Below, one piece after another: positions 37,033-45,906 of a stretch of DNA of 64,000 bases; within the stretch, counting starts at the first letter, position 1, and every line of letters starts with the position of its first letter. A program made the translations under genes and the position numbers. This DNA is from Rhodosalinus sp041365695. Its GTDB lineage: Bacteria; Pseudomonadota; Alphaproteobacteria; Rhodobacterales; Rhodobacteraceae. The notes under the pieces are model-generated. The model ran no database searches, had not been told where the DNA came from, and was given only the letters and a program-made list of their open reading frames with translations. The DNA lies in contig NZ_JBGFSJ010000004.1 in NCBI RefSeq assembly GCF_041365695.1, positions 124,001 through 188,000 on the forward strand, given 5' to 3'.

Positions 37033-37800
37033 CTACCGTGGCGCCATCCGGATCGCCCCGTCGAGGCGGATCACCTCGCCGTTCAGCATCGGGTTCTCGA
37101 CGATGTGCCGGGCGAGCGCGGCAAACTCCACCGGATCGCCCAGCCGCGGGGGAAAGGGCACCTGCCGGCCGAGGCTGTCCTGGACCTCCTGCGGCAGCCC
37201 CTTGAGAAGCGGCGTCAGGAACAGTCCCGGCGCGATGGTGCAGACCCGGATGCCGTGGCCGGCGAGATCGCGCGCCATGGGCAGGGTCATGCCGACGATG
37301 CCACCCTTCGACGCGGCGTAGGCCACCTGCCCCACCTGCCCCTCGTAGGCGGCCACGGAGGCGGTGTTGACGATCACGCCGCGCTCGCCGTCGGCGCCGA
37401 GGGGCGCGAGTTCTGCCATCAGCGCCGCCGCCTGCGAGGCGCACTGGAAGCTGCCCACGAGGTTCACCCCGATCACCTGCGCGAAGAGCGCGGGATCGTG
37501 CGCCGCGCCCTTCGAGACCGTCTTCGCCGCCGGGCCGATGCCCGCGCAATTGACCAGGATGCGCGGCGCGCCCGCGCCGTCCACAACGGCCGCGAAGCCC
37601 GCGCGGACGCTCTCGGCGTCACTCACGTCCACCGCGTGGAAGCGGCCGGCGATCTCGGCGGCGACCCGTTCGCCCTTCTCCGCGTCGCGGTCGAAAAGCG
37701 CGACCCGCGCGCCGGCGGCCGCGAGCCCCCGCGCCACCGCCTCGCCGAGGCCCGAGGCCCCGCCGGTGACGACCGCCACCGTGTCCTGTCCGATCTGCAT
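37033..37800 (-). CDS. short-chain dehydrogenase, 3-hydroxyacyl-CoA dehydrogenase type II-like
   Basis: The 255-residue Rossmann-fold enzyme has TGGASGLGEAV (NAD loop, 12-22), NCAGIGPAAK, catalytic serine in NTASVAAYEGQ and the YAASKGG motif (Y and K). The acidic FDRDAEKGE after strand 2 predicts NAD preference. Its sequence pattern is closest to HSD17B10/type II HADH, which oxidises 3-hydroxyacyl-CoA. It is divergent from the FadJ-like gene, so a shared role in acyl-CoA oxidation is inferred. Confidence 0.87.
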   Translation of the reverse strand: MQIGQDTVAVVTGGASGLGEAVARGLAAAGARVALFDRDAEKGERVAAEIAGRFHAVDVSDAESVRAGFAAVVDGAGAPRILVNCAGIGPAAKTVSKGAAHDPALFAQVIGVNLVGSFQCASQAAALMAELAPLGADGERGVIVNTASVAAYEGQVGQVAYAASKGGIVGMTLPMARDLAGHGIRVCTIAPGLFLTPLLKGLPQEVQDSLGRQVPFPPRLGDPVEFAALARHIVENPMLNGEVIRLDGAIRMAPR

Positions 37801-37823
37801 GGCACCCTCCTCGCTCCGGCGCC

Positions 37824-37852
37824 TGTTTTCCGTCCCGGCATGGCGGTGTCAA
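37824..37852 (-). promoter_or_regulatory. candidate promoter of the SDR gene
   Basis: Minus strand TTGACA (37852-37847), 17 nt, AAAACA (37829-37824). The -35 is perfect and the -10 poor. It is back-to-back with the plus-strand promoter at 37871. Confidence 0.35.
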
Positions 37853-37870
37853 CCGGCGAGGCCCGGCGCG

Positions 37871-37899
37871 TTGACCCTTCCCGACCCCCCGGCTACCGT
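37871..37899 (+). promoter_or_regulatory. predicted promoter of the fadJ-like gene
   Basis: TTGACC (37871-37876), 17-nt spacer, TACCGT (37894-37899), then GGGGAGG as ribosome site before ATG 37928. Confidence 0.5.
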
Positions 37900-37927
37900 C
37901 TCGCCGCATCGAGCGGGGAGGCGGGAC

Positions 37928-40018
37928 ATGAGCGAAATCGAGGCGGTCAACGACGTGATCACGGTGGAACGCGCGGGGCCGGTCGCGCTCGTGTGCATCG
38001 ACAACCCGCCCGTGAACGCCGCGGGCCACGCCGTACGCGAGGGGCTGACGACCGCCATCGCCGCGCTGGAGGCCGACATGGACGTGCGCGCCATCGCGCT
38101 TTATGCCGCCGGGCGCACCTTCATCGCCGGCGCCGACATCCGCGAGTTCGGCCGCCCGCCCGAGGACCCCTGGCTGCCGGCCGTGTGCAACGCGCTCGAA
38201 GCCTGCGCGAAGCCCGTGGTCGCGGTGCTGCACGGCACCACGCTCGGCGGCGGGCTCGAGGTGGCGCTCGGCTGCCACTACCGGATCGGCGTTCCGGGCC
38301 TCAAGGTCGGGCTGCCGGAGGTGACGCTCGGCATCCTGCCGGGCGCCGGCGGCACCCAGCGCGCGCCGCGGCTTGCCGGCATCGCCTTCGCGCTCGAGAT
38401 GATCACCTCGGGCCGCCAGGTTCCCGCCGAGGAGGCGCTGGAGGCCGGGCTCATCGACGAGATCCGCGCAGGCGAGCCGCGCGACATCGCCCTCGCGGCG
38501 GGCGCCGAGGCGCTCGAGGGGCGGATCGAAACGCGGCGCACCGGCACGCTCGAGGTGGCGCCCGACGACGCCGCCATCGCCGAGATGCGCGCGCGCATGG
38601 CCCGGCGCCATCCCCTGCTCTTCTCGCCGCACAAATGCGTGGACGCCGTGGCCGCCTGCACGAAGCCCATCGAGGAGGGGCTCGCGATCGAGCGCGCGCT
38701 TTACGAGGAATGCCAGGCGAGCCCGCAGCGCGCCGGGCTGGTGCACGCCTTCTTCGCCGAACGCGCGGTGGCCAAGGTGCCGGAAGCCGCCCACTCCGCC
38801 CGCGAGATCGGCCGCGTGGGCGTGATCGGCGCTGGCACCATGGGCTCGGGCATCGCCACGGCGCTGCTGCTCGCGGGCTGTCCCGTCACGCTGGCGGAGG
38901 TGAACCCCGAGGCGCTCGCGCGCGGGCGCGGGACGGTGGAGAAGAACCTCGCCGGCGCGGTGACGCGCGGCAAGCTGACCGAGGCGGGGCGGGACGAGGC
39001 GCTGACCCGGCTCGAGACGGCGACGGACCTCTCCGCGCTCGCCGATGCGGATCTCGTCGTCGAGGCCGCCTTCGAGGAGATGGGCGTCAAGACCGAGATC
39101 TTCGGCACGCTCGACCGCGTGCTGAAGCCGGGCGCGGTGATGGCCACGAACACCTCCTACCTCGACATCGACGAGATCGCCGCGGCGACCTCGCGGCCGG
39201 AGGACGTGCTCGGCCTGCACTTCTTCTCGCCCGCCCATGTCATGAAGCTTCTGGAGGTGGTCGTCGCGGCGAAGACCGCCCCCGAGGTCGCCGCCACGGG
39301 CTTCGCGCTCGGCAAGACGCTTCGCAAGGTCGCGGTGCGCAGCGGCGTCTGCGACGGCTTCATCGGCAATCGCATCATGCAGCACTACCGCAAGGCCGCC
39401 GATCACATGCTGCTCGACGGCGCGGATTTCGACCGGATCGACGCCGCGCTCGAGGCGTTCGGCTTCGCCATGGGGCCCTTCCGCGTGCAGGATCTCGCTG
39501 GGCTCGACATCGGCTGGACCTACCGCAAGCGCCACGCCGCCACGCGCCCGCCCGAAGAGCGCTACGTCGCCATCGGGGACCGGCTTTGCCAGGAGGGCTG
39601 GTTCGGCCGCAAGGCGGGCCGGGGCTACTACCTTCACGAGGACGGCGACACCCGTCCGAACCCCGACGCGCAGGCGATCGTGGCCGGGGAGCGCGCCCGC
39701 GCCGGGATCGCCCCGCGCAGCTTCACCGACGAGGAGATCGTCGCCCGCTACATGGCCGCGATGATCGCCGAGGCCGCGCGCGTGGTCGAGGACGGCACGG
39801 CGCTACGCCCCATCGACGTGGATGCCGTGCTGCTCTTCGGCTACGGCTTCCCGCGCTTCCGGGGCGGACCGATGCACTACGCCGACAGCGTGGGCCTGCC
39901 GGAGCTGGTTCGGCGCATCGAGGGCTACGCCGCCCAGGACGCGCATTTCTGGCAGGTGCCGCCACTTCTGCGGAAGCTCGCGGACGAGGATGGGCGCTTC
40001 GCCGATCTGAACTCCTAA
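37928..40018 (+). CDS. fused enoyl-CoA hydratase / 3-hydroxyacyl-CoA dehydrogenase (FadJ-like, peroxisomal MFE type)
   Basis: This 696-residue protein begins with a crotonase domain (TFIAGADIREFG, LHGTTLGGGLEVALGCHYRIG, VTLGILPGAGGTQR with catalytic acidic residues). Its 3HCDH NAD domain starts near residue 295 (VGVIGAGTMGSGIATALLLAG), with HFFSPAHVMKLLEVV and the dehydrogenase C-terminal domains FIGNRIMQHYRKAA and YGFPRFRGGPMHYAD. It hydrates trans-2-enoyl-CoA and oxidises the 3-hydroxyacyl-CoA. The layout is that of the single-polypeptide MFE class without a thiolase gene nearby. The promoter and strong SD are clear. Confidence 0.93.
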   Translation: MSEIEAVNDVITVERAGPVALVCIDNPPVNAAGHAVREGLTTAIAALEADMDVRAIALYAAGRTFIAGADIREFGRPPEDPWLPAVCNALEACAKPVVAVLHGTTLGGGLEVALGCHYRIGVPGLKVGLPEVTLGILPGAGGTQRAPRLAGIAFALEMITSGRQVPAEEALEAGLIDEIRAGEPRDIALAAGAEALEGRIETRRTGTLEVAPDDAAIAEMRARMARRHPLLFSPHKCVDAVAACTKPIEEGLAIERALYEECQASPQRAGLVHAFFAERAVAKVPEAAHSAREIGRVGVIGAGTMGSGIATALLLAGCPVTLAEVNPEALARGRGTVEKNLAGAVTRGKLTEAGRDEALTRLETATDLSALADADLVVEAAFEEMGVKTEIFGTLDRVLKPGAVMATNTSYLDIDEIAAATSRPEDVLGLHFFSPAHVMKLLEVVVAAKTAPEVAATGFALGKTLRKVAVRSGVCDGFIGNRIMQHYRKAADHMLLDGADFDRIDAALEAFGFAMGPFRVQDLAGLDIGWTYRKRHAATRPPEERYVAIGDRLCQEGWFGRKAGRGYYLHEDGDTRPNPDAQAIVAGERARAGIAPRSFTDEEIVARYMAAMIAEAARVVEDGTALRPIDVDAVLLFGYGFPRFRGGPMHYADSVGLPELVRRIEGYAAQDAHFWQVPPLLRKLADEDGRFADLNS

Positions 40019-40049
40019 GCGCCGGCTTCCCCGGGACGCCGGAGGGTGA

Positions 40050-40070
40050 GGCCGGCCCGCGCGGCCGGCC
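40050..40070. terminator. GC hairpin between the convergent fadJ-like and lysR genes
   Basis: GGCCGGCC (40050-40057), 5-nt loop, GGCCGGCC (40063-40070) forms a perfect 8-bp stem in the 54-nt convergent gap. It lacks T-tracts in both directions but could act bidirectionally. Confidence 0.45.
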
Positions 40071-40072
40071 GA

Positions 40073-40954
40073 TCAATCCGGGCCGGTGGCGGCTTCCTCC
40101 TCGAACCAGTCGAGAAAGGCGCGGGAGGCCGGCGTGTCGGCGTGGCTTGGCGGCGGCAGCAGGAAATAGCCCTCGCTGAGCGGCGGCGCATGGTCGAAGG
40201 GCCGCACCAGGCGCCCTTCGGCGATCAGATCGCGGACCAGCGTGTCGTGGCCCATGGCGACGCCGGCCCCGCAGAGCGCCGCGTTGATCGCGATGACGTA
40301 GGTAGAGGCGCGGTTGACCTCTTCGCTTCGGGAGAACGGCCGGCCCTGCGTGGCGAACCAGGCCTCCCAGCTGCCCGTGACGCCGGCGCAGTCGAAGAGC
40401 GCCGCCGTGTCGAGCGTCACCGCGCCCTCCTGGTAGCCCGGGGCGCAGACCGGGTAGAAGCGATCCTGCGTCAGCCGCCTTGCATGGGCCGACATGTCGC
40501 CCGCCCGCCCGAAGCGGATCTCGAGCGCGGCCTGCGCCGCGTTGCGTTCCGGGTCCCAGATGGGCGTCACGATGTTGAGCACGAGCCAGGGATGCGCCGC
40601 GTAGAGCCGCGGCAAGCGCGGGGCGAGCCAGAACACCGAGAAGCCCATGTTGCACTGCACCACGAGATGCCGGCCCCGGTCGCCGCCGGTGAAGGCCCGC
40701 GTGCCGTGGGCGAGCAGGTCGAACGCCTCGCGCACGATCGGCAGGTAGTTCGCGCCCGCCTCCGTAAGCTCGAGCGCCCGGGTCTTGCGGACGAAAAGCT
40801 CCCGCCCGAGGAAGGATTCCAGGCTCCGGACATGCTGGCTCACGGCCGACTGGGTCAGGTGTAGCTCCCCCGCCGCGCGGGTGAAGGAGAGATGCCGCGC
40901 CGCCGCCTCGAAGGCGCGCAGCCAGGTGAGCGGAGGCAGGCCGGGGGTTGTCAT
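40073..40954 (-). CDS. LysR-family transcriptional regulator (GcvA-like)
   Basis: The 293-residue regulator has an N-terminal winged helix-turn-helix (LTWLRAFEAAARHLSFTRAAGELHLTQSAVSQHVRSLE) and a type 2 periplasmic-binding effector domain. The pattern resembles GcvA-type regulators. ATG 40954 is preferred over an ATG at 40975 because the latter falls inside the palindromic operator. It is divergent from the aldolase-dioxygenase pair, which it presumably controls. Confidence 0.9.
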   Translation of the reverse strand: MTTPGLPPLTWLRAFEAAARHLSFTRAAGELHLTQSAVSQHVRSLESFLGRELFVRKTRALELTEAGANYLPIVREAFDLLAHGTRAFTGGDRGRHLVVQCNMGFSVFWLAPRLPRLYAAHPWLVLNIVTPIWDPERNAAQAALEIRFGRAGDMSAHARRLTQDRFYPVCAPGYQEGAVTLDTAALFDCAGVTGSWEAWFATQGRPFSRSEEVNRASTYVIAINAALCGAGVAMGHDTLVRDLIAEGRLVRPFDHAPPLSEGYFLLPPPSHADTPASRAFLDWFEEEAATGPD

Positions 40955-40970
40955 GGCGGCGCACAACCCA

Positions 40971-40991
40971 TGCATTAATCCTGCTAATGCA
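40971..40991. promoter_or_regulatory. perfect palindrome, probable LysR operator
   Basis: TGCATTA (40971-40977) and TAATGCA (40985-40991) are exact inverted repeats separated by 7 nt, containing the T-N11-A core. It lies 17 nt upstream of lysR and 79 nt upstream of the divergent aldolase gene, the classical position for an autoregulated LysR site. Confidence 0.7.
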
Positions 40992-41069
40992 ATGACCCCG
41001 AATTCATCTCTTGTAAAGCGCCGGCCCGCGTTTTCTCGTCCGGATGAAGTCCGCCGACGGAGAGAACGC

Positions 41070-41834
41070 ATGCTGCATCACGCCCCTGCCCGCCCCGAAG
41101 CCGAGCGCGCCCATCGGGCCGAACGGGTAGACCTCGCCGCGGCCTTCCGCTGGACCGCGCGGCTCGGAATGCACGAGGCGGTGGCCAACCATTTCAGCCT
41201 CGCCGTGAACGAGACGGGGACGCGGTTCCTGATGAACCCGAACCAGATGCATTTCGCGCGCATCCGCGCCTCGGACCTTCTCCTGCTCGACGCGAACGAC
41301 CGCGACACGATGGCCCGCCCGGCCGCGCCGGATCCCACCGCCTGGGGGCTGCACGGCGCGATCCACCGCCTGGTGCCGCATGCCCGCTGCGTGATGCATG
41401 TCCACGCGATCCACGCCACCGTGCTCGCCTGCCTGAAGGATGCGCGCCTGCCGCCCATCGACCAGAACACCGCCACCTTCTACCAGCGCGTCGTGATCGA
41501 CGAGCAGTTCGGCGGGCTCGCCTTCGAGGAGGAGGGAACGCGCTGCGCGGGGCTGCTCTCCGACCCCAAGTGCAAGGTGATGGTCATGGGCAATCACGGC
41601 GTCCTCGTGATCGGCGAGAGCGTCGCCGACACCTTCAACCGCCTCTACTACTTCGAGCGCGCCGCCGAGACCTATATCCGCGCGCTCCAGACCGGCCAGC
41701 CGCTTCGCGTCCTCTCCCACGAGGTGGCCGAGAAGACCGCGCAGGAGCTCGAGGATTACCCCGGCCAGGCCGACGCCCATCTCGGCGAGCTGAAGGCGAT
41801 CCTCGACGCCGAGGGCAGCGATTACGCCAGCTGA
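41070..41834 (+). CDS. class II aldolase/adducin-family protein
   Basis: This 254-residue zinc aldolase-fold protein has the metal motif MHVHAIHATVLA (H110, H112) and the third histidine in MGNHGVLVIGESV (H175). DLAAAFRWTARLGMHEAVANHFSLAV is at the N-terminus. Members do retro-aldol cleavage, epimerisation or decarboxylation of small hydroxy acids and sugars. The substrate is not known. ATG 41070 follows GGAGAG. It is followed after 19 nt by the dioxygenase and faced by the LysR gene. Confidence 0.88.
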   Translation: MLHHAPARPEAERAHRAERVDLAAAFRWTARLGMHEAVANHFSLAVNETGTRFLMNPNQMHFARIRASDLLLLDANDRDTMARPAAPDPTAWGLHGAIHRLVPHARCVMHVHAIHATVLACLKDARLPPIDQNTATFYQRVVIDEQFGGLAFEEEGTRCAGLLSDPKCKVMVMGNHGVLVIGESVADTFNRLYYFERAAETYIRALQTGQPLRVLSHEVAEKTAQELEDYPGQADAHLGELKAILDAEGSDYAS

Positions 41835-41853
41835 TATCCGGGAGAGTCCCACG

Positions 41854-43029
41854 ATGACATCGACAGACGCGCCCCGCCTCGGCCCGCAGGGCCTTCACCT
41901 TCCCCTGCCCGGCGGCGAAGCCTACTTCAACTACCACTGGCTGCGCGACGCCGACCCGACCTGCATCGACCCGGTGACGCGCGAGCGGGTCTTCGACATC
42001 TCCGCGCTGGATGCGGCCCCGCGCGCCCGCGCCGCCCGGATCGAAGACGGCGCCCTCGTGGTCGATTGGGAGGGCGAGGCGCTGGTGACGCGCCTTCCGC
42101 TCGAAGCACTCGCCCATGTCGCCGAGCGCGGCCACGCGCCCGACCCGGCGGAACTGCCCCGCCGGCTCTGGCAGGGCGATCACTATCCGAGTTTCCTGCG
42201 CGTGCCGCAGGCGGAGGTGCTGAGCTCCCCCGACGCCCGCGCGCGCCTCGCCCACGCCCTCATCGAGGAGGGCATCGCCCTCGTCACGGGGATGGAGGAC
42301 AGCGACGAGAGCCTCACCCGGCTCGTCGAGACGCTGGGCCCCGTCACCCCCTCGGCCGAGGGGCTCTACTTCGACGTCCGGCTGGAGATCGCGCCCACCA
42401 ACCTCGCCTTCACCGCGGGCGCGCTCGAGATGCACACCGACCTGCCCGGCGAGGAGGCCGCGCCCGGCGTCCAGTTCCTGCACTGCCGCGCCAATTCGGT
42501 CGAGGGCGGGCGGAGCCTCTTCCTTGACGGGGCCGCGGTGGCGGAGGCCTTCCGCGCCGAGCATCCGGAGGATTTCGCGCTGCTCGCCGGGCACGACGTG
42601 CCCTTCTTCTACCGCCACGAGACCTGGGACTACCGCGCCCACCAGCGCATCATCGAGCTCGACCACAAGGGGCGGGTCACCGGGCTCACCATCTCCCAGC
42701 ACCTTCAGGACGACATGGACCTGCCGCAGGAGCTGCTCGACAGCTTCTACCCCGCCTTCTGCCGCTTCCTCCGGATGCTGCGCGAGGATCGCTTCCTCGC
42801 CCGCTTCCGGCTGAACGCGGGAGAGTGCATCGTTTTCGACAATCACCGCGTGGTGCACGGCCGCGAGGCGTTCTCGGCCGAGAGCGGCGCGCGCCACCTG
42901 CGCGGCTGCTACACGGACCGGGGCGCGCTGCGCTCCACCTACCGCGTGCTCGCCCGGCGCGGCCATGACGGGCGCCGCGCCGAGACCGCCGGGCAGCCCG
43001 TCGGCGCGCCCTTGGCGCAGACAGGCTGA
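41854..43029 (+). CDS. Fe(II)/2-oxoglutarate dioxygenase, gamma-butyrobetaine hydroxylase-like
   Basis: The 391-residue protein has an N-terminal DUF971-like domain (FNYHWLRDADPTC) and a TauD-type jelly-roll. The facial triad is H194-x-D196 (EMHTDLPGEE) and H335 in NHRVVHGRE, with the 2-oxoglutarate arginine in SGARHLRGCYTD. This layout is shared by gamma-butyrobetaine and trimethyllysine hydroxylases. The usual zinc cysteines of the N-terminal domain are mostly absent, so substrate may differ. It is presumably co-transcribed with the aldolase. Confidence 0.87.
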   Translation: MTSTDAPRLGPQGLHLPLPGGEAYFNYHWLRDADPTCIDPVTRERVFDISALDAAPRARAARIEDGALVVDWEGEALVTRLPLEALAHVAERGHAPDPAELPRRLWQGDHYPSFLRVPQAEVLSSPDARARLAHALIEEGIALVTGMEDSDESLTRLVETLGPVTPSAEGLYFDVRLEIAPTNLAFTAGALEMHTDLPGEEAAPGVQFLHCRANSVEGGRSLFLDGAAVAEAFRAEHPEDFALLAGHDVPFFYRHETWDYRAHQRIIELDHKGRVTGLTISQHLQDDMDLPQELLDSFYPAFCRFLRMLREDRFLARFRLNAGECIVFDNHRVVHGREAFSAESGARHLRGCYTDRGALRSTYRVLARRGHDGRRAETAGQPVGAPLAQTG

Positions 43030-43047
43030 CCGCCCGCGCCGGATCGC

Positions 43048-43076
43048 TTGACCGGGAGGGCAAACCCGCTCATATC
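43048..43076 (+). promoter_or_regulatory. predicted promoter of lepA, giving a near-leaderless mRNA
   Basis: TTGACC (43048-43053), 17 nt, CATATC (43071-43076). Transcription would begin near 43083, right at the ATG (43084). No purine-rich ribosome site precedes the ATG (sequence CCCCCCGC). Confidence 0.5.
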
Positions 43077-43083
43077 CCCCCGC

Positions 43084-44886
43084 ATGACCGAGCTTTCCCG
43101 CATTCGCAACTTCTCCATCGTCGCCCATATCGACCACGGGAAATCCACCCTGGCCGACCGGCTGATCCAGCTTACCGGCACCGTGGCCGAACGCGACATG
43201 AAGGAGCAGCTCCTCGATGCGATGGACATCGAGCGCGAGCGCGGGATCACCATCAAGGCCAACACCGTCCGCATCGACTACCCCGCCAAGGACGGGCACA
43301 CCTATGTCCTGAACCTCATCGACACGCCCGGGCACGTCGACTTCTCCTACGAGGTCAGCCGCTCCATGCAGGCGGTCGAGGGCTCGCTTCTCGTGGTGGA
43401 CGCGACCCAGGGCGTGGAGGCGCAGACGCTCGCCAACGTCTACCAGGCGATCGACGCGGATCATGAGATCGTCCCCGTCCTCAACAAGATCGACCTGCCC
43501 GCCGCGGACGTGGACCGCGTGGCCGAGCAGATCGAGGACGTGATCGGCATCGACGCCACCGACGCGGTGCGGATCTCCGCCAAGACCGGCATCGGCATCC
43601 CCGACGTGCTGGAGGCGATCGTGACCCGCCTGCCCCCGCCGAAGGAAGGGAGCACCGAGGCGCCGCTCAAGGCGATGCTGGTGGACTCGAAATACGACCC
43701 CTATCTCGGCGTCGTCGTCATCGTCCGCGTCATCGACGGGGTGCTGAAGAAGGGCCAGCGCATCCGCATGATGAAGACGGGCGGCACCTACGACGTGGAC
43801 CGCGTGGGCGTCTACCGCCCCGCCATGGTGGACGTGGGAGAGCTCGGCCCGGGCGAGATCGGCTACATCACCGCCTCGATCAAGCAGGTGCGCGACACCC
43901 GCGTGGGCGACACGATCACCACCGAGAAGAAGGGTTGCGAAACACCGCTGCCGGGCTTCAAGCCATCGATCCCGGTGGTGTTCTGCGGCCTCTTCCCGGT
44001 GGACTCCGCCCAGTTCGAGGATCTGCGCGACGCCATCGAGAAGCTCGCGCTCAACGACGCCTCCTTCACCTACGAGATGGAGACCTCGGCCGCGCTCGGC
44101 TTCGGCTTCCGCTGCGGGTTCCTGGGGCTGCTCCACCTCGAGGTGATCCGCGACCGGCTGGAGCGGGAATACGCCATCGAGCTCATCACCACCGCGCCCT
44201 CGGTGGTCTATCACCTCTACATGAAGGACGGGGAGATGAAGGAGCTTCACAACCCCGCCGACATGCCCGACCTCACCCATGTCGAGCGGATCGAGGAGCC
44301 GCGGATCAAGGCCACGATCCTCGTGCCCGACGAGTACCTGGGCGACGTGCTCAAGCTCTGCCAGGACCGCCGCGGCATCCAGCTCGACCTCACCTATGCC
44401 GGCTCGCGCGCGATGGTGGTCTACGACCTGCCCTTGAACGAGGTGGTGTTCGACTTCTACGACCGGCTGAAATCGGTGACGAAGGGCTATGCGAGCTTCG
44501 ACTACGAGATCATCGGCTACCGCGAGGACCGGCTGGTGAAGATGCAGATCCTCGTGAACGACGAGCCGGTGGACGCGCTCTCCACCATGGTCCATCGCGA
44601 CCGGGCGGAAAGCCGGGGCCGGGCGATGTGCGAGAAGCTGAAGGACCTCATCCCCCGCCACATGTTCAAGATCCCGATCCAGGCGGCGATCGGCGGCAAG
44701 GTCATCGCGCGCGAGACGCTGGCGGCACTCCGCAAGGACGTGACGGCCAAGTGCTACGGCGGGGACGTGACGCGGAAGAAGAAGCTTCTGGAGAAGCAGA
44801 AGGCCGGCAAGAAGAAGATGCGCCAGTTCGGCAAGGTCGAGATCCCGCAGGAGGCGTTCATCTCGGCGTTGAAGATGGATGGGTGA
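43084..44886 (+). CDS. lepA: elongation factor 4 (back-translocating GTPase LepA)
   Basis: This 600-residue translational GTPase has AHIDHGKSTLADRL (G1), GITIK (switch), DTPGHVDFSYEV (G3), NKIDLP (G4), then the EF-G-like domains and the LepA-specific C-terminal domain with CYGGDVTRKKKLLEKQK. It acts on stalled ribosomes. The ATG at 43084 gives the conserved MTELSRIRNFSIVAH; an in-frame TTG 12 codons upstream is part of the -35 box. An abrupt fall in GC begins right after its stop. Confidence 0.97.
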   Translation: MTELSRIRNFSIVAHIDHGKSTLADRLIQLTGTVAERDMKEQLLDAMDIERERGITIKANTVRIDYPAKDGHTYVLNLIDTPGHVDFSYEVSRSMQAVEGSLLVVDATQGVEAQTLANVYQAIDADHEIVPVLNKIDLPAADVDRVAEQIEDVIGIDATDAVRISAKTGIGIPDVLEAIVTRLPPPKEGSTEAPLKAMLVDSKYDPYLGVVVIVRVIDGVLKKGQRIRMMKTGGTYDVDRVGVYRPAMVDVGELGPGEIGYITASIKQVRDTRVGDTITTEKKGCETPLPGFKPSIPVVFCGLFPVDSAQFEDLRDAIEKLALNDASFTYEMETSAALGFGFRCGFLGLLHLEVIRDRLEREYAIELITTAPSVVYHLYMKDGEMKELHNPADMPDLTHVERIEEPRIKATILVPDEYLGDVLKLCQDRRGIQLDLTYAGSRAMVVYDLPLNEVVFDFYDRLKSVTKGYASFDYEIIGYREDRLVKMQILVNDEPVDALSTMVHRDRAESRGRAMCEKLKDLIPRHMFKIPIQAAIGGKVIARETLAALRKDVTAKCYGGDVTRKKKLLEKQKAGKKKMRQFGKVEIPQEAFISALKMDG

Positions 44887-45079
44887 CGTTTTGCAAACGA
44901 CTGAAATTCTTAGATCAAGACGCTCTGCGCAAATTTATATTTATTGACGTCCCATCACTTAGTTTCCAAGCCTTGCTGCGATAATTGCAGCCCCGTATCA
45001 GAGGCGTTGTGTTCTCATTACGGCGGGCACGCATTCTCACGCCAACAGCACAAATCACCAGATCATCTGCCTGCGGACG
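44887..45079. other. AT-rich non-coding stretch at the left side of a compositional island
   Basis: Sequence after lepA turns abruptly AT-richer than the surroundings. A small imperfect hairpin CGTTT-TGC-AAACG lies at 44887-44899. No credible gene, repeat or integrase was seen; this is the left edge of the anomalous patch that includes the next gene. Confidence 0.5.
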
Positions 45080-45772
45080 CTACATGGACTCCACAAACAA
45101 GCTGGGCATATGCTTTCGGTAGTTCTTAAGAATTTCAGCAAGGTTTTCATCGCAAACATCCACGCACTCCTGAATCAGGTAAGCAAAATAGTCGACGTCC
45201 AACTCATCGCCCTTGATAATTAATTCAGTTACGAACTTCATCTTTTGCATGGCACTATCTATATCGGCCGGCGCAAGCTCCAAAATTTGGTGCTCAAGCG
45301 ATCTAAGATGATAACGCCAAAGACTGAGTTTCGCATCCAGATCTTCCAGTTCCTCGACTTCAGGATCCACGGTTGGCGCCGTTCTTGCAGCGTGAAGTGG
45401 GCGCGAAAAAACATTGAGCGGGAGACGGAAACGGCGCGCTAGTTCGGCACGACGCCGAGCAGTCGAAAGATCAACGTTGTATTTCCGGATAGACACTCCC
45501 TGATTTTTGGAGCCTCGACATTCCGGAAGGAGCGGATTGGTTTCTTCTTTCGCCTCAATTAGTAAATTTCCAACTTCATATTCGTATATGTCAGGTTCCG
45601 GCTTCCTGCGGCACGCGAAATCGCGAGCCTTCGCCTCGATTTCTTCCGTAGCAACTTCAATTGTTCGCTCAAAAAATCTATATTGATTTATTAGATCGAT
45701 TATTTTTTCTTCTTTCTCCTCTGCTTTTTGCAAGGATGCACCATTCTTTTTTCCTTTTCTCCAAAACGTCAT
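45080..45772 (-). CDS. unrecognised charged, helical protein in an AT-rich island
   Basis: I do not recognise this 230-residue protein. It is hydrophilic and strongly helical. The N-terminus is lysine/glutamate-rich (EEKEEKIIDLINQYRFFER), then comes a region ATEEIEAKARDFACRRKPEPD, and a coiled-coil-like stretch near 140-190 (EELEDLDAKLSLWRYHLRSLEHQ). There are no membrane segments or signal peptide. Codon use and GC content are clearly unlike all neighbours (many AAA, ATT, TTA codons), suggesting recent transfer. ATG 45772 (or GTG 45775) follows GAGGGGA. It stands alone between lepA and the cobB operon. Confidence 0.75.
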   Translation of the reverse strand: MTFWRKGKKNGASLQKAEEKEEKIIDLINQYRFFERTIEVATEEIEAKARDFACRRKPEPDIYEYEVGNLLIEAKEETNPLLPECRGSKNQGVSIRKYNVDLSTARRRAELARRFRLPLNVFSRPLHAARTAPTVDPEVEELEDLDAKLSLWRYHLRSLEHQILELAPADIDSAMQKMKFVTELIIKGDELDVDYFAYLIQECVDVCDENLAEILKNYRKHMPSLFVESM

Positions 45773-45906
45773 CACATATTCCCCTCAGTTCACACCTGTT
45801 TTCTATCCAGCGACTCTTCTTCTGGTAGCATGGTGAAAACTGCAATCCACTTTAAGATGTTTTTTGGGTAAGTTTCCAGCATCATTATGGCGATCAGCCA
45901 TCTTGA

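Noticed and set aside
44944..45129. Small plus-strand ORF of 61 codons in the AT-rich stretch
   Set aside because: No ribosome site, no sensible composition, and its end overlaps the opposite-strand orphan gene.
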